Assembly: GCF_022919575.1 (NCBI RefSeq)
Contig: NZ_CP095071.1
Location: forward strand, 1,488,001 to 1,552,000
Source: Gracilibacillus salinarum
GTDB lineage: Bacteria > Bacillota > Bacilli > Bacillales > Amphibacillaceae
DNA length: 64,000 nucleotides
Direction: 5' to 3'
Within the stretch, counting starts at the first letter, position 1. Every line of letters begins with the position of its first letter. The notes under the pieces were generated by a model. That model was not told the DNA's origin, did not search any database, and worked only from the letters and a program-made list of their open reading frames with translations. Below, one piece after another: positions 56,360-64,000 of the stretch. Made by a program: the position numbers and the translations under genes.

Positions 56360-57115
56360 ATGAATGTAATTCAAACGAAAAATTATCAGGATATGAGTGA
56401 GAAAGCAACTCAGTTTATCTTAGACAAGATCAAATCCAAGTCAACATTCAAGTTAGGTTTAGCTACAGGAGGAACACCCGTCACTACTTATCAGAACCTG
56501 ATACAGGATCATCAGAAGAATCATACGTCCTATCAGCATGTGACTACCTTTAACCTGGATGAATATATTGGCTTATCCAATGAGAATCCTAACAGTTACC
56601 ATTTTTATATGAATAAACACTTATTCCGTCACATTGATATTCCTGCAAATCAAACATTTATTCCGAATGGCTTGGCAACAGATTTAGAAAAGGAATGTGT
56701 CGATTATGATAAGCTCATTGACGAGCATGATGGAATAGATTTACAAATACTTGGACTTGGTCATAATGGTCATATTGGTTTTAATGAACCGGGAACCCCT
56801 TTCGATAAACAGACCCATATCGTCACGCTAGCCGAATCAACGGTCGAGGCCAATGCTAGATTCTTTGATTCCATTGACGATGTCCCAACACAAGCAATTA
56901 CGATGGGAATAGGATCAATTATGAAGAGTAAAGAAATCCTTTTACTAGTATCAGGTAAAGAGAAACATGAAGCATTGCATAAACTGCTTCATGGTGACGT
57001 CGATCAACAATTTCCTGCTTCTATCCTGCAACGTCATAAGAATGTTACCATAATAGCTGATGAAGATGCTATAATGGAAAAAGATATGATGCAAAGTAAT
57101 AGCGCCTATCGATAG
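56360..57115 (+). CDS. nagB: Glucosamine-6-phosphate deaminase
   Basis: Cytoplasmic enzyme of 251 residues giving fructose-6-P and ammonia from GlcN-6-P. Signature pieces are LATGGTPVTTYQNL near 35, FNLDEYIGLS (catalytic Asp region), LGLGHNGHIGFNEPGTPF (catalytic His/Glu) and TMGIGSIMKSKEI. I start at the ATG at 56360 with AAAGGAAG upstream, eight bases after the nagA stop; the longer frame from 56291 overlaps nagA. The last codons and stop lie in a perfect palindrome at 57101-57120. Confidence 0.96.
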   Translation: MNVIQTKNYQDMSEKATQFILDKIKSKSTFKLGLATGGTPVTTYQNLIQDHQKNHTSYQHVTTFNLDEYIGLSNENPNSYHFYMNKHLFRHIDIPANQTFIPNGLATDLEKECVDYDKLIDEHDGIDLQILGLGHNGHIGFNEPGTPFDKQTHIVTLAESTVEANARFFDSIDDVPTQAITMGIGSIMKSKEILLLVSGKEKHEALHKLLHGDVDQQFPASILQRHKNVTIIADEDAIMEKDMMQSNSAYR

Positions 57116-57120
57116 GCGCT
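57101..57120 (+). terminator. Perfect hairpin between nagB and nagR
   Basis: AGCGCCTATCGATAGGCGCT, 8-bp stem and TCGA loop, overlapping the nagB stop. It is followed by TGAATTATTCT and not a T-run, so it may be a partial terminator or an mRNA-processing/stability element. Confidence 0.5.
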
Positions 57121-57170
57121 TGAATTATTCTGTTACGTTGAATTATTGACAGGAAAGGAGTTTGCGAGAC

Positions 57171-57893
57171 ATGATCGATAAACAATCACCTATTCCCATT
57201 TATCATCAGCTGGAGGAACAAATTAAGGCCAAGATTGAGAATGGGGAATATAAACCAGGAGACGCACTTCCATCAGAACGGGAATACGCAGAACAATTGA
57301 ACATCAGCAGAATGACAGTGCGACAAGCTATCACAAACTTAGTAAATGAACGTTATTTACACCGAATCAAAGGTAAAGGGACATTCATTACGGAACAAAA
57401 ACTGGAACAAAATCTGAATGGTTTGACTAGCTTTACCGAGGATATGAGAGCTCGCGGCATGGAGCCTAGCAATAAACTGATTAACTTTGAAATTATTCCT
57501 GCCAAGCAAAGTCTAGCTGATCAGCTACACATCGCTGAACATGCGCCAGTCTATGAAATAAAGCGTATTCGTTTAGCGGAAGGAATCCCAATGGCATTGG
57601 AAAGAACGTATATACCAGCGAATCTGATTAAAGGTTTAACGGATCACATTGTGCAATCTTCCCTCTATCAATATATTGAGAATGAATTAGGACTAAAAAT
57701 CGGCAAAGCCAGCCAATTATTCGAAGCAACACTTGCAAATGAAGAAGAGATTGAATACTTAGAAATTGCCGATCAATCACCTGTTCTTTTCATGAAAAGA
57801 ACCACACAATTAGAAAATGGCATCCCATTTGAAGTGGTGAAATCCTCCTATCGTGCTGATCGTTATAAATTTATGCTTGATTTGGAGCGCTGA
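57171..57893 (+). CDS. nagR: GntR/HutC family regulator NagR
   Basis: Transcription repressor of 240 residues, similar to B. subtilis NagR (YvoA). The N-terminal winged helix covers residues 5-75 (PIYHQLEEQIKAKIENGEYKPG, SEREYAEQLNISRMTVRQAI), and the UTRA effector domain covers about 95-235, where amino-sugar phosphates bind in known relatives. AAAGGAG lies ten bases before the ATG. It is the third gene of the nag operon. Five GGTATAGAC-type sites in the window are the natural candidates for its operators. Confidence 0.92.
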   Translation: MIDKQSPIPIYHQLEEQIKAKIENGEYKPGDALPSEREYAEQLNISRMTVRQAITNLVNERYLHRIKGKGTFITEQKLEQNLNGLTSFTEDMRARGMEPSNKLINFEIIPAKQSLADQLHIAEHAPVYEIKRIRLAEGIPMALERTYIPANLIKGLTDHIVQSSLYQYIENELGLKIGKASQLFEATLANEEEIEYLEIADQSPVLFMKRTTQLENGIPFEVVKSSYRADRYKFMLDLER

Positions 57894-58010
57894 TTATTTG
57901 CACCAGCCAGATGCGAAGCGGCTAGCCAGAATAATTTTTTCAAGTGAATCGACATAATCTACGTTTAACCATCTATTTTTTTATAAGTTGATGATAAAGG
58001 AGGCTATCCC

Positions 58011-58919
58011 TTGGCTGAACGAATCACAGAACAGAAAAATCAACAATCTGTCCATATAGACGAAATGGAAGCATTGGATATTGTAAAATTGATGCACCAG
58101 GAGGACCTGATGATTCATAAAGGGATCGAACAAGCATTAAATCAGGTTGCCGATGCTGTTGATTTAATCGTAGAAAAGTGGCATAAAGGTGGCAGGGTTT
58201 TTGTCGCTGGTGCCGGGACAAGCGGGAGAATCGGGGTTCTGGATGCAGTGGAACTTGGGCCGACTTTTTCCGTTGATCCGGATCGTTGGATTGCCTTGGT
58301 TGCCGGCGGAAAACAAGCAATGTGGGAACCACTTGAACAGCATGAGGATAGTGAAACAGATCTAATTAACAGCTTAGAACATTACAACTTTAACAGTAAA
58401 GATGTGGTTATTGGTATCAGCGCAAGCGGGTCCACCCCATACTCTGTATCTGCCTTAACATACGCTCGGCATATAGGAGCTTCCACTATCTCCATCAGCT
58501 GCAACCATGAAACGATATCTTCTGAAATCAGTGACATTGCTATCGAATTAGTAGTTGGACCTGAAATCATCAGGGGTTCTACAAGATTGAAAGCCGGAAC
58601 CGCTCAAAAAATGGTGATCAATAGGATATCAACAGCTGTTATGGTACGACTTGGAAAGGTATATCAGAACGAAATGGTAGACATGCAATTAGTAAACAAG
58701 AAACTGGTGAAACGTGCTGAAGCTATGCTCGCAGACCTCACGATGCTTCCCGAAAACGAAGTACAGCAACTGATGGCGGAAACGAATCAGGATATTAAGC
58801 TTTCCTTATTAATTGCTAAGACAGGCTGTAGCTTGGAAGAAGCGAAAAATGCTTTAAGCCAGACTAGCGGACATGTGAAACAAGCTATTCTATTATTGTC
58901 AGAACAGAATAACAACTGA
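58011..58919 (+). CDS. murQ: N-acetylmuramic acid 6-phosphate etherase
   Basis: SIS-domain lyase of 302 residues that cleaves the lactyl ether of MurNAc-6-P to give GlcNAc-6-P and D-lactate in cell-wall recycling. It has VFVAGAGTSGRIGVLDAVEL near 63, ALVAGGKQAMWEPLEQHED, IGISASGSTPYSVSAL and STRLKAGTAQKMVINRIST, with the catalytic Glu in LDAVELGPTF. The start is TTG at 58011 with AAAGGAGG seven bases before. Its product enters NagA directly. The usual MurNAc PTS gene murP and murR are not next to it. Confidence 0.95.
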   Translation: MAERITEQKNQQSVHIDEMEALDIVKLMHQEDLMIHKGIEQALNQVADAVDLIVEKWHKGGRVFVAGAGTSGRIGVLDAVELGPTFSVDPDRWIALVAGGKQAMWEPLEQHEDSETDLINSLEHYNFNSKDVVIGISASGSTPYSVSALTYARHIGASTISISCNHETISSEISDIAIELVVGPEIIRGSTRLKAGTAQKMVINRISTAVMVRLGKVYQNEMVDMQLVNKKLVKRAEAMLADLTMLPENEVQQLMAETNQDIKLSLLIAKTGCSLEEAKNALSQTSGHVKQAILLLSEQNNN

Positions 58920-58920
58920 T

Positions 58921-58947
58921 AAAAGGCACGGGATTTCTGTGCTTTTT
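58921..58947 (+). terminator. Terminator of murQ
   Basis: AAAAGGCAC / GTGCTTTTTC stem with a nine-base loop, two bases after the stop. Confidence 0.75.
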
Positions 58948-58985
58948 CATTTGCCAGAAAGTATATAGATGCATTCACAGCAATT

Positions 58986-59092
58986 ATCATGTGAAATATT
59001 ATTTATGGAATGATATCACTTCGCGTCCTGCGGGGCACGGCTCAAGCCGCGTTCCACAGAATTTTCAGAAGCTTTGCTTACTCTCAAAGTCA
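58986..59092. repeat. Fragment of the large repeat, copy K
   Basis: GGAATGATATCACTTCGCG, TCCTGCGGGGCACGGCTCAAGC and CAGAAGCTTTGCTTAC match repeat blocks, without terminal repeats. Confidence 0.6.
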
Positions 59093-59093
59093 A

Positions 59094-59585
59094 TCAAACA
59101 TTATAATCAAAACCCTGGCTTTCATTCCATCTTCCTAGACTTTTACGAATAAATACGATCTGTCCAATATGATAGGCATTGTGCAGATTGATGTACGTCA
59201 AACTTTCGGCATTTTTTTCGATATATTTCTCATCAGATTGTTCGATTGCCGACTGCCAACGTTCCATTGTTTGAAATAATTCCTCTACAAGCAGTTCCCA
59301 ACTTTTTTCAGGCAAAGGTTCAAATGTCATCTTATTGCCAGAGATCTGTACATTATCTTCTAATCCCTTAAAACGATTGAATTCCAGTTCATTATAAAAA
59401 GATAGATGATTGACAATTTCAAAGATAGAATGGACTGAGATATTACTATAATCACAGGCTTGTTCTGCAGATAGTCCTTGTAAAGCTGTCTGCAAAGATA
59501 CAAACCAAGTGTCAGTGTTGTAACAAGCTTTAAATTGATCTAATATGACTTCTTTGCTATTGATCTCGATCACCACCCTATCCAT
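59094..59585 (-). CDS. DinB-family protein
   Basis: Four-helix-bundle protein of 163 residues of the DinB/YfiT superfamily. Metal-binding His candidates are in FEIVNHLSFYNELEF near residue 58 and LHNAYHIGQIVFIRK near 137-141, matching the family's three-His pattern. Members include bacillithiol and mycothiol transferases as well as uncharacterised stress proteins. It starts at the base after the EIIB stop without a clear ribosome site, so translation may be coupled. Its position as last gene of a PTS operon is unusual, and no role in sugar use is evident. Confidence 0.8.
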   Translation of the reverse strand: MDRVVIEINSKEVILDQFKACYNTDTWFVSLQTALQGLSAEQACDYSNISVHSIFEIVNHLSFYNELEFNRFKGLEDNVQISGNKMTFEPLPEKSWELLVEELFQTMERWQSAIEQSDEKYIEKNAESLTYINLHNAYHIGQIVFIRKSLGRWNESQGFDYNV

Positions 59586-59888
59586 TTATTTCATTAATTG
59601 CAGAGCTTGTTCGAGAAGTTGGTCGCCTCTCATCATTCCGAAGGCTGACTGATCCATGACGTCACATTTCACACCGAATGGTTCTACTGTTTGTCGGATG
59701 TTTTTTTCGAGATAGCGGACTTGTGGGCCAATTAATACGACATCAGCCCCTTCCACATGCTGCTGCAATTCCGATTCTGCTATCGCTTGGATATCTGCTG
59801 TCATTTCCTTTTCAGCAGCTGCCTGTTGCATTTTAGTTACTAAGATCGAAGTTGACATTCCTGCTGAGCATACTAAGAGTAATTTCAT
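59586..59888 (-). CDS. chbB: PTS lactose/cellobiose-family EIIB
   Basis: Small phosphotransfer protein of 100 residues. The phosphorylated Cys is residue 7 in LLVCSAGMSTSILV, the classic EIIB-cellobiose opening; the P-loop-like segment and LIGPQVRYLEKNI complete the fold. It overlaps the end of the EIIA gene by four bases. It passes phosphate from EIIA to the sugar in EIIC. The substrate is taken as diacetylchitobiose because GH4 and ChbG genes flank the system, although cellobiose cannot be excluded. Confidence 0.9.
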   Translation of the reverse strand: MKLLLVCSAGMSTSILVTKMQQAAAEKEMTADIQAIAESELQQHVEGADVVLIGPQVRYLEKNIRQTVEPFGVKCDVMDQSAFGMMRGDQLLEQALQLMK

Positions 59889-60229
59889 TTCTCGCCCTCC
59901 AAATGATGTAGTCTTTGATACATATCGATAAATTCTACCGCTAAATCCTTTACAGTCATCGCCATCATCAAGTGATCTTGTGCGTGAATCAGAACTAGAG
60001 GCAGTTGATTATATCCCGCTTCCGCTTCTTGTTGCAGAAGTATCGTTTGTTGATTGTGTGCTTTGATAAATTCCGCTTCTGCTTCTCTTATTTTGTCTTC
60101 CGCTTCTGCCAACTGATTTGTTTTTGCTAGCTTAATAGCTTCTATCGCTAGCGAACGGGCATTTCCAGCATGCAGAATGATCGTAAAGGCTATCTTTTCC
60201 ATTTGTCCATGTACATCGAGCAACATCAT
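59885..60229 (-). CDS. chbA: PTS lactose/cellobiose-family EIIA
   Basis: Helical trimeric EIIA of about 114 residues. The phosphorylated His lies in VLIHAQDHLMMAMT near residue 82, and the N-terminal helix has ILHAGNARSLAIEAIKLAK, both standard for LacF/ChbA proteins. The ATG overlaps the EIIC stop (ATGATG; the second ATG has better spacing from GGAGGG), and its own end overlaps EIIB. So EIIC, EIIA and EIIB are tightly coupled. Confidence 0.9.
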   Translation of the reverse strand: MMLLDVHGQMEKIAFTIILHAGNARSLAIEAIKLAKTNQLAEAEDKIREAEAEFIKAHNQQTILLQQEAEAGYNQLPLVLIHAQDHLMMAMTVKDLAVEFIDMYQRLHHLEGEK

Positions 60230-61515
60230 CCCTCCATCCTTTGTTTATATGCTCTGACTCCTGCCATTAAAAAAGGTATATAAATAAAGACAGCGACTGT
60301 TAAATTAACTAGTTGTAACATAACACCACGCAAGCTGCCGCCTGTTACCAAATAGCCACTAATAACGGGTGGCGTCGTCCAAGGTAAAATGGCAACCGTC
60401 CTTGGCACCATTCCGGTATACATGGCGAAATAAGAGATAATCGTCAGCACGACCGGCGCCAGAATAAATGGAATGAACATAATCGGGTTCAACACAACAG
60501 GTAAACCGAAGATAACCGGTTCATTGATATTAAAAAGACTTGCAGGTGCTGCAACCTTTGCAATCTCACGATACGGATGTTTTTTTTCATGACGTACGAC
60601 AATAAAAATCGCTATAAGCAAGGCTAACGTTGTACCGATTCCCCCCATATAAATAAAGGAATCTAAAAAAGGCTTCGTCACAATATTCGGCACCTCATAG
60701 GCAGAGACACCTGTCTGGAATAAAGCAATATTTCTTTCTACCAGTGATATGTATACCGGCTCTGTGATAGCACCACTTATATTCGTACCATGCAGACCAA
60801 AAAACCATAATAATTGATTTAAAAGTGCAATAAAAATAGCAGCAGGTAGCGAGTTTCCTAAACCTTGAATCGGTTGTTGCATAGCAGCATAGATAATTTC
60901 AAAAATCGTCGTTTCTGCCAATATTGTTAACAAAGTTTGCAGCAATCCTACGATACTAAATATAATCAGAGCAGGAACCAAAGCACGAAAAGACTTTGTA
61001 ACTCCAGGTGGTACTCCTTCCGGCATCCGGATAATAAACTTCGAATTCGTGACCAAAATCCGAAATAACTCTGTTATCGTTAAAGAAACAATAATGCCAA
61101 CAAACAAACCTTGCGTACCGAGCCAATTCATATCCAGTCCAAAATCATCCGTTATTGGAACAAGCATAATATAACAGGCAACAGAAATAAGCGATGCCGA
61201 TAATCTATCTATATTATAGCTTTTCGCTAAATGGTAGGCAATTGTACACGTTACCAATAATCCTAGTATTGCAAAAGTTCCGTTCCAAATTGTTCCTCCA
61301 ATTTGTTGCCAATTCCCTTCTCCAAATATCGTGTTAAGTCCAGCTACCAGAGATAAGTCTCCAAATGGCGGAAAATTATTAATTAAAATGGCCAATGAAC
61401 CGATAATAACCAGTGGCATCACTGCAACAAATCCATCTCGAACAGCCACCAGATGTCGTTGCGAACCAATTTTTCCAGCTATCTCTATAAAAGCTTGCTT
61501 CTTGGAACGCTTCAT
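60226..61515 (-). CDS. chbC: PTS lactose/cellobiose-family EIIC permease
   Basis: Membrane permease of 429 residues with about ten helices. Recognisable blocks are RHLVAVRDGFVAVMPLVIIGS near 18-38, GLHGTNISGAITEPVY near 255, FNINEPVIFGLPVVLNPIMF (the conserved NEPVIFG loop) and LPWTTPPVISGYLVTGG. I start at the ATG at 61515 with GGGGGTT eight bases before; a longer frame to 61566 overlaps the GH4 gene. Third part of the chb-like system. Confidence 0.9.
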   Translation of the reverse strand: MKRSKKQAFIEIAGKIGSQRHLVAVRDGFVAVMPLVIIGSLAILINNFPPFGDLSLVAGLNTIFGEGNWQQIGGTIWNGTFAILGLLVTCTIAYHLAKSYNIDRLSASLISVACYIMLVPITDDFGLDMNWLGTQGLFVGIIVSLTITELFRILVTNSKFIIRMPEGVPPGVTKSFRALVPALIIFSIVGLLQTLLTILAETTIFEIIYAAMQQPIQGLGNSLPAAIFIALLNQLLWFFGLHGTNISGAITEPVYISLVERNIALFQTGVSAYEVPNIVTKPFLDSFIYMGGIGTTLALLIAIFIVVRHEKKHPYREIAKVAAPASLFNINEPVIFGLPVVLNPIMFIPFILAPVVLTIISYFAMYTGMVPRTVAILPWTTPPVISGYLVTGGSLRGVMLQLVNLTVAVFIYIPFLMAGVRAYKQRMEG

Positions 61516-61519
61516 CTCT

Positions 61520-62836
61520 CTAACCCCCAATCGTAAATTGCGGTAATTCCTTAAGATTCGCTGCAAGCATTTCGTCTAACAATGCTTTTGTCCTCTTTTC
61601 ATCTTTAATTAACGGATTGGCAAGGAATGCTTGGTATGCTTGCTGATAATTCCCTGAGATACCTGCTGCAATTACCAATTCCTCAAAAGCTTTCATTTGC
61701 AGAATGTCACCTTTTACAGCAGCAGGCAAAGATCCTATCGCAACGGGATTCGGACCATTCTTGGTTATCTTACAATTAATTTCAATTACTGCATTATCCG
61801 GTAATTCTTTAATCGCACCATTATTTAAGGTATTTACCGTTTGAATGTCTTTTCTATTATTATATAGGGAATCCATCAATCTACAAGCCACTTCACTATA
61901 AAAAGCTCCGCCCCTTTCCTCTAGTTGCTCAGGTTTCTTCGTTAAAGCAGGGTCCTTGTAAATGGAAAATAATTGTTTTTCTAATTGTTTCACGGCTTTT
62001 GCTCTTGTTTCTCCGTTCTCGTATGCTCTCCATTCCGTTGCCAACATGTCCCTTGTTTGATAATAATACTGATGATAAGGGTTCGGTATCAGTTTCATAT
62101 TACGTATAAATGATTGAGACCAATCTAATTGAATAATATTAGCGGGTGAATAAGTGACATGATTATCATCTAATTTTTTGGTTAGTTCTTCTGTATAATC
62201 TATGCCATTTATCTGCACACAACGACCAAATACAAAATGATTCAATCCAATAAATTCGAGAGAAACCTGAGCAGCATCTACCTCCAATATTTCTGCTGCT
62301 GATTGCTTCATATGATACGGAATGTTGCAAACACCGATTACCTTCTTGTGGGGAGAATGTTGCAACAATGCTTCTGTGATGATACCAGCAGGATTCGTAA
62401 AATTTATCATCCATGCTTGGGGACAAATTCGGTGAACCGCTTCGGCAATTTGTATCATTACCGGAATCGTCCGAAAAGCCTTTAATATCCCACCTGCACC
62501 ATTAGTCTCCTGGCCAATAAAACCATGACTTAACGGGATTCGTTCATCACGTTCTCTTGCATCGAGTCCACCGACACGTATTTGAGTGGTAACGAAGTCT
62601 GCATCTTGCAAGGCATGTTCCAAATCTAACGTCCAGCATACATTTATATTATTTCTCGCTTCTTTGATCATTCGCTTTGCTAATTCGGCAATAATCGTTA
62701 CCTTTTCTTTACCTTCTTCAATATCTACTAATACAATTTCTGTAAAAGGTAACTGATGATGACGTTTCAACACACCTTCGATTATTTCGGGAGTGTAGCT
62801 GGAACCTCCCCCTATTACTACTAATTTCAACGTCAT
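61520..62836 (-). CDS. chbF: GH4 family 6-phospho-glycosidase
   Basis: NAD+- and metal-dependent glycosidase of 438 residues. The NAD loop is LVVIGGGSSYTPEIIEGVL; the metal and catalytic region includes FTNPAGIITEAL, IGVCNIPYHMK (Cys ligand) and FIGLNHFVFG (His ligand), and the DARERDERIPLSHGFIGQET segment is typical of 6-phospho-beta-glucosidases. First gene of the operon, its stop four bases before the EIIC ATG. With ChbG encoded divergently, it most likely hydrolyses (deacetylated) chitobiose-6-P as E. coli ChbF does; cellobiose-6-P is the alternative. Confidence 0.85.
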   Translation of the reverse strand: MTLKLVVIGGGSSYTPEIIEGVLKRHHQLPFTEIVLVDIEEGKEKVTIIAELAKRMIKEARNNINVCWTLDLEHALQDADFVTTQIRVGGLDARERDERIPLSHGFIGQETNGAGGILKAFRTIPVMIQIAEAVHRICPQAWMINFTNPAGIITEALLQHSPHKKVIGVCNIPYHMKQSAAEILEVDAAQVSLEFIGLNHFVFGRCVQINGIDYTEELTKKLDDNHVTYSPANIIQLDWSQSFIRNMKLIPNPYHQYYYQTRDMLATEWRAYENGETRAKAVKQLEKQLFSIYKDPALTKKPEQLEERGGAFYSEVACRLMDSLYNNRKDIQTVNTLNNGAIKELPDNAVIEINCKITKNGPNPVAIGSLPAAVKGDILQMKAFEELVIAAGISGNYQQAYQAFLANPLIKDEKRTKALLDEMLAANLKELPQFTIGG

Positions 62837-62884
62837 ATGACAAAAACCCTTTCTTCTTCATGGAATTTATACCTACTTTTTAAA

Positions 62885-62988
62885 ACAAATGTATCATACA
62901 AACTAAAAAACGTAAATATAACTTATTAAAACAAAATATTTGTCATGATCTTTTATTGCTTGTCATACAAATTTGTTTCTAGTACACT
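62885..62988. promoter_or_regulatory. Divergent promoter region with GntR operators
   Basis: ACAAATGTATCATACAAACT (62885-62904) and TTGTCATACAAATTTG (62960-62975) share a TTTGTATGAYA core; a partial third copy, TTTGTCATGATC, is at 62939. For the GntR gene TTGTCA (62960-62965), 17-bp spacer, TACACT (62983-62988) form the promoter, so the second operator covers its -35. Confidence 0.6.
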
Positions 62989-63021
62989 ATTTGTAACTGT
63001 ATTAATTCGAAGGAGAACATT

Positions 63022-63756
63022 ATGGAGAAAAAACAATCTTTACATGCTTATATAAAAAATGAATTGCTTACCCGCATAAAGAGTGGATTGTATCAAAAAG
63101 GAGAAAAAATCCCGACTGAGTTAGAGCTATGCAACGATTTTGATGTAAGTCGAACGACGGTCAGAGAAGCATTAAACCAGTTAACCATTGAAGGTTATTT
63201 GGAAAGAGTTCAAGGACGAGGTACTTTTGTAGCTGATAAGAAAGTGAGCCAAACGCTATCGCAAACAGTCAAAAGGTACGTAGATCAATTAGAAATTCAG
63301 GGTAAAACAGCAGAAATCGTTTTACACCAATTATCTGTTATTCCTGCCAATGCCACCATGCAGCAAGCGTTAGATGTGCCATTAAATGACCCCATCCAAA
63401 AGATTGAGCGGATCAGGAAGGCAAACAACAGCCCGACTCAATATGAAATATCGTATATTCCTTGGAATGTTGCGCCTGGTATAACCAAAGAACAAGCAGA
63501 AACTTCATTATATAATGCATTAAAAAAGGATTTTAAGGTAAACATCGCCAAAACAACAGAGCATATAGAAATTACACTGTCTGATGAAAGCACCTCTTAT
63601 TATTTAGAGTCTGAAACAGGCTTACCTTGCTTTTATATTGAAACGATTGCTGAGGATAAGGAAGGCAAAAAAATCGAATACTCACAATCCTACTTCAGAG
63701 GAGATAAGACCAATTTTGTCATTGAACGGTATTACCCGGACAAAGAAGAATCATAA
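63022..63756 (+). CDS. GntR/HutC family regulator of the chb-like cluster
   Basis: Repressor of 244 residues. The winged helix covers residues 6-75 (LHAYIKNELLTRIKSGLYQKG, LELCNDFDVSRTTVREALNQ), the UTRA domain covers about 95-238. It resembles the PTS-linked YydK/YbgA-like regulators and is clearly a different subgroup from NagR. AAGGAG precedes the ATG. It is divergent from the GH4-PTS operon and followed at once by the deacetylase gene, replacing the ChbR position of the enterobacterial chb operon. The effector is probably a phosphorylated disaccharide (inference). Confidence 0.88.
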   Translation: MEKKQSLHAYIKNELLTRIKSGLYQKGEKIPTELELCNDFDVSRTTVREALNQLTIEGYLERVQGRGTFVADKKVSQTLSQTVKRYVDQLEIQGKTAEIVLHQLSVIPANATMQQALDVPLNDPIQKIERIRKANNSPTQYEISYIPWNVAPGITKEQAETSLYNALKKDFKVNIAKTTEHIEITLSDESTSYYLESETGLPCFYIETIAEDKEGKKIEYSQSYFRGDKTNFVIERYYPDKEES

Positions 63757-63775
63757 TCTGAGGGAGGGTGTAGTG

Positions 63776-64000
63776 ATGGATATATTATTTAATGCGGATG
63801 ATTTCGGCTTATCCAAAGGGGTAACTGACGGAATAGTTGAAGCTCACTTAAATGGGGTCGTCTCCTCCACTACATTAATGATGAACACGAAGGCTACCGA
63901 ATATGCGGTCACATTGGCAAAACAGACGCCTTCGCTTAACGTTGGACTTCACTTAGTATTAACTTGGGGAAAGCCGTTGCGAAATGATCTGCTTGGGCTG
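63776..64000 (+). CDS. chbG: ChbG/YdjC-type carbohydrate deacetylase, partial
   Basis: The first 75 codons of a gene cut by the right edge. The N-terminus MDILFNADDFGLSKGVTDGI has the ADDFG metal motif of YdjC/ChbG deacetylases, followed by VVSSTTLMMNT and the LNVGLHLVLTWGKPL strand with a conserved His. ChbG removes one acetyl group from diacetylchitobiose-6-P so that the GH4 enzyme can act. GGGAGGG lies before the ATG. It is 19 bases after the GntR gene, so one transcript. Confidence 0.88.
   Translation, partial: MDILFNADDFGLSKGVTDGIVEAHLNGVVSSTTLMMNTKATEYAVTLAKQTPSLNVGLHLVLTWGKPLRNDLLGL

Overview
The window reads as chromosome from a low-GC, spore-forming member of the Bacillaceae. The grounds are strong AGGAGG-type ribosome sites with frequent GTG/TTG starts, and Bacillus-type genes: yrrT-luxS-mccA-mccB, yhcN, yhcX, sigI-rsgI, odhAB, prkA, yhbH and nupC. 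The style resembles halotolerant genera such as Gracilibacillus, Oceanobacillus or Virgibacillus; that genus-level remark is inference. No rRNA, tRNA, CRISPR or prophage was seen.

Left part (1-36.6 kb): mostly housekeeping and sporulation-type genes. These are an M20 dipeptidase cut by the left edge, an IS1111-type insertion sequence, the homocysteine-to-cysteine operon with luxS inside, YhcN lipoprotein, YhdB, the YhcX acetyltransferase-nitrilase fusion, SigI/RsgI, a membrane serine protease, a beta-carbonic anhydrase, an aldo/keto reductase, a MurG, a MATE pump, a GH43 xylosidase, an ArsR-type regulator with a glyoxalase-fold partner, a nucleoside transporter, YhbH, 2-oxoglutarate dehydrogenase E1/E2, a ROK regulator, YhdT-PanF and PrkA.

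Right part (37-64 kb): a chitin and amino-sugar island. It holds a wall-anchored GH18 chitinase, an AA10 lytic polysaccharide monooxygenase with two chitin-binding modules, a GlcNAc PTS (EIIA, a GlcT-like antiterminator, EIICB), an ABC importer operon with intracellular GH20 hexosaminidase, lactonase-like propeller and GNAT protein, then nagA-nagB-nagR, murQ, and a chb-like cluster (GH4, lactose-type PTS EIIC/A/B, GntR, ChbG). A shared GGTATAGACAACY operator precedes five transcription units and fits the encoded NagR. The PTS leader also carries a ribonucleic antiterminator overlapping an intrinsic terminator.

Intergenic space is invaded by repeats. The main one is a ~580-593 bp bipartite palindromic element with CTATAATATGGATTATG-type terminal inverted repeats: five copies of that size, one longer copy of ~640 bp, several short or truncated copies, and a site that looks empty. 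One copy is split by the IS element. A ~200 bp near-identical repeat occurs twice, and a group IIC intron lies directly behind the chitinase terminator.
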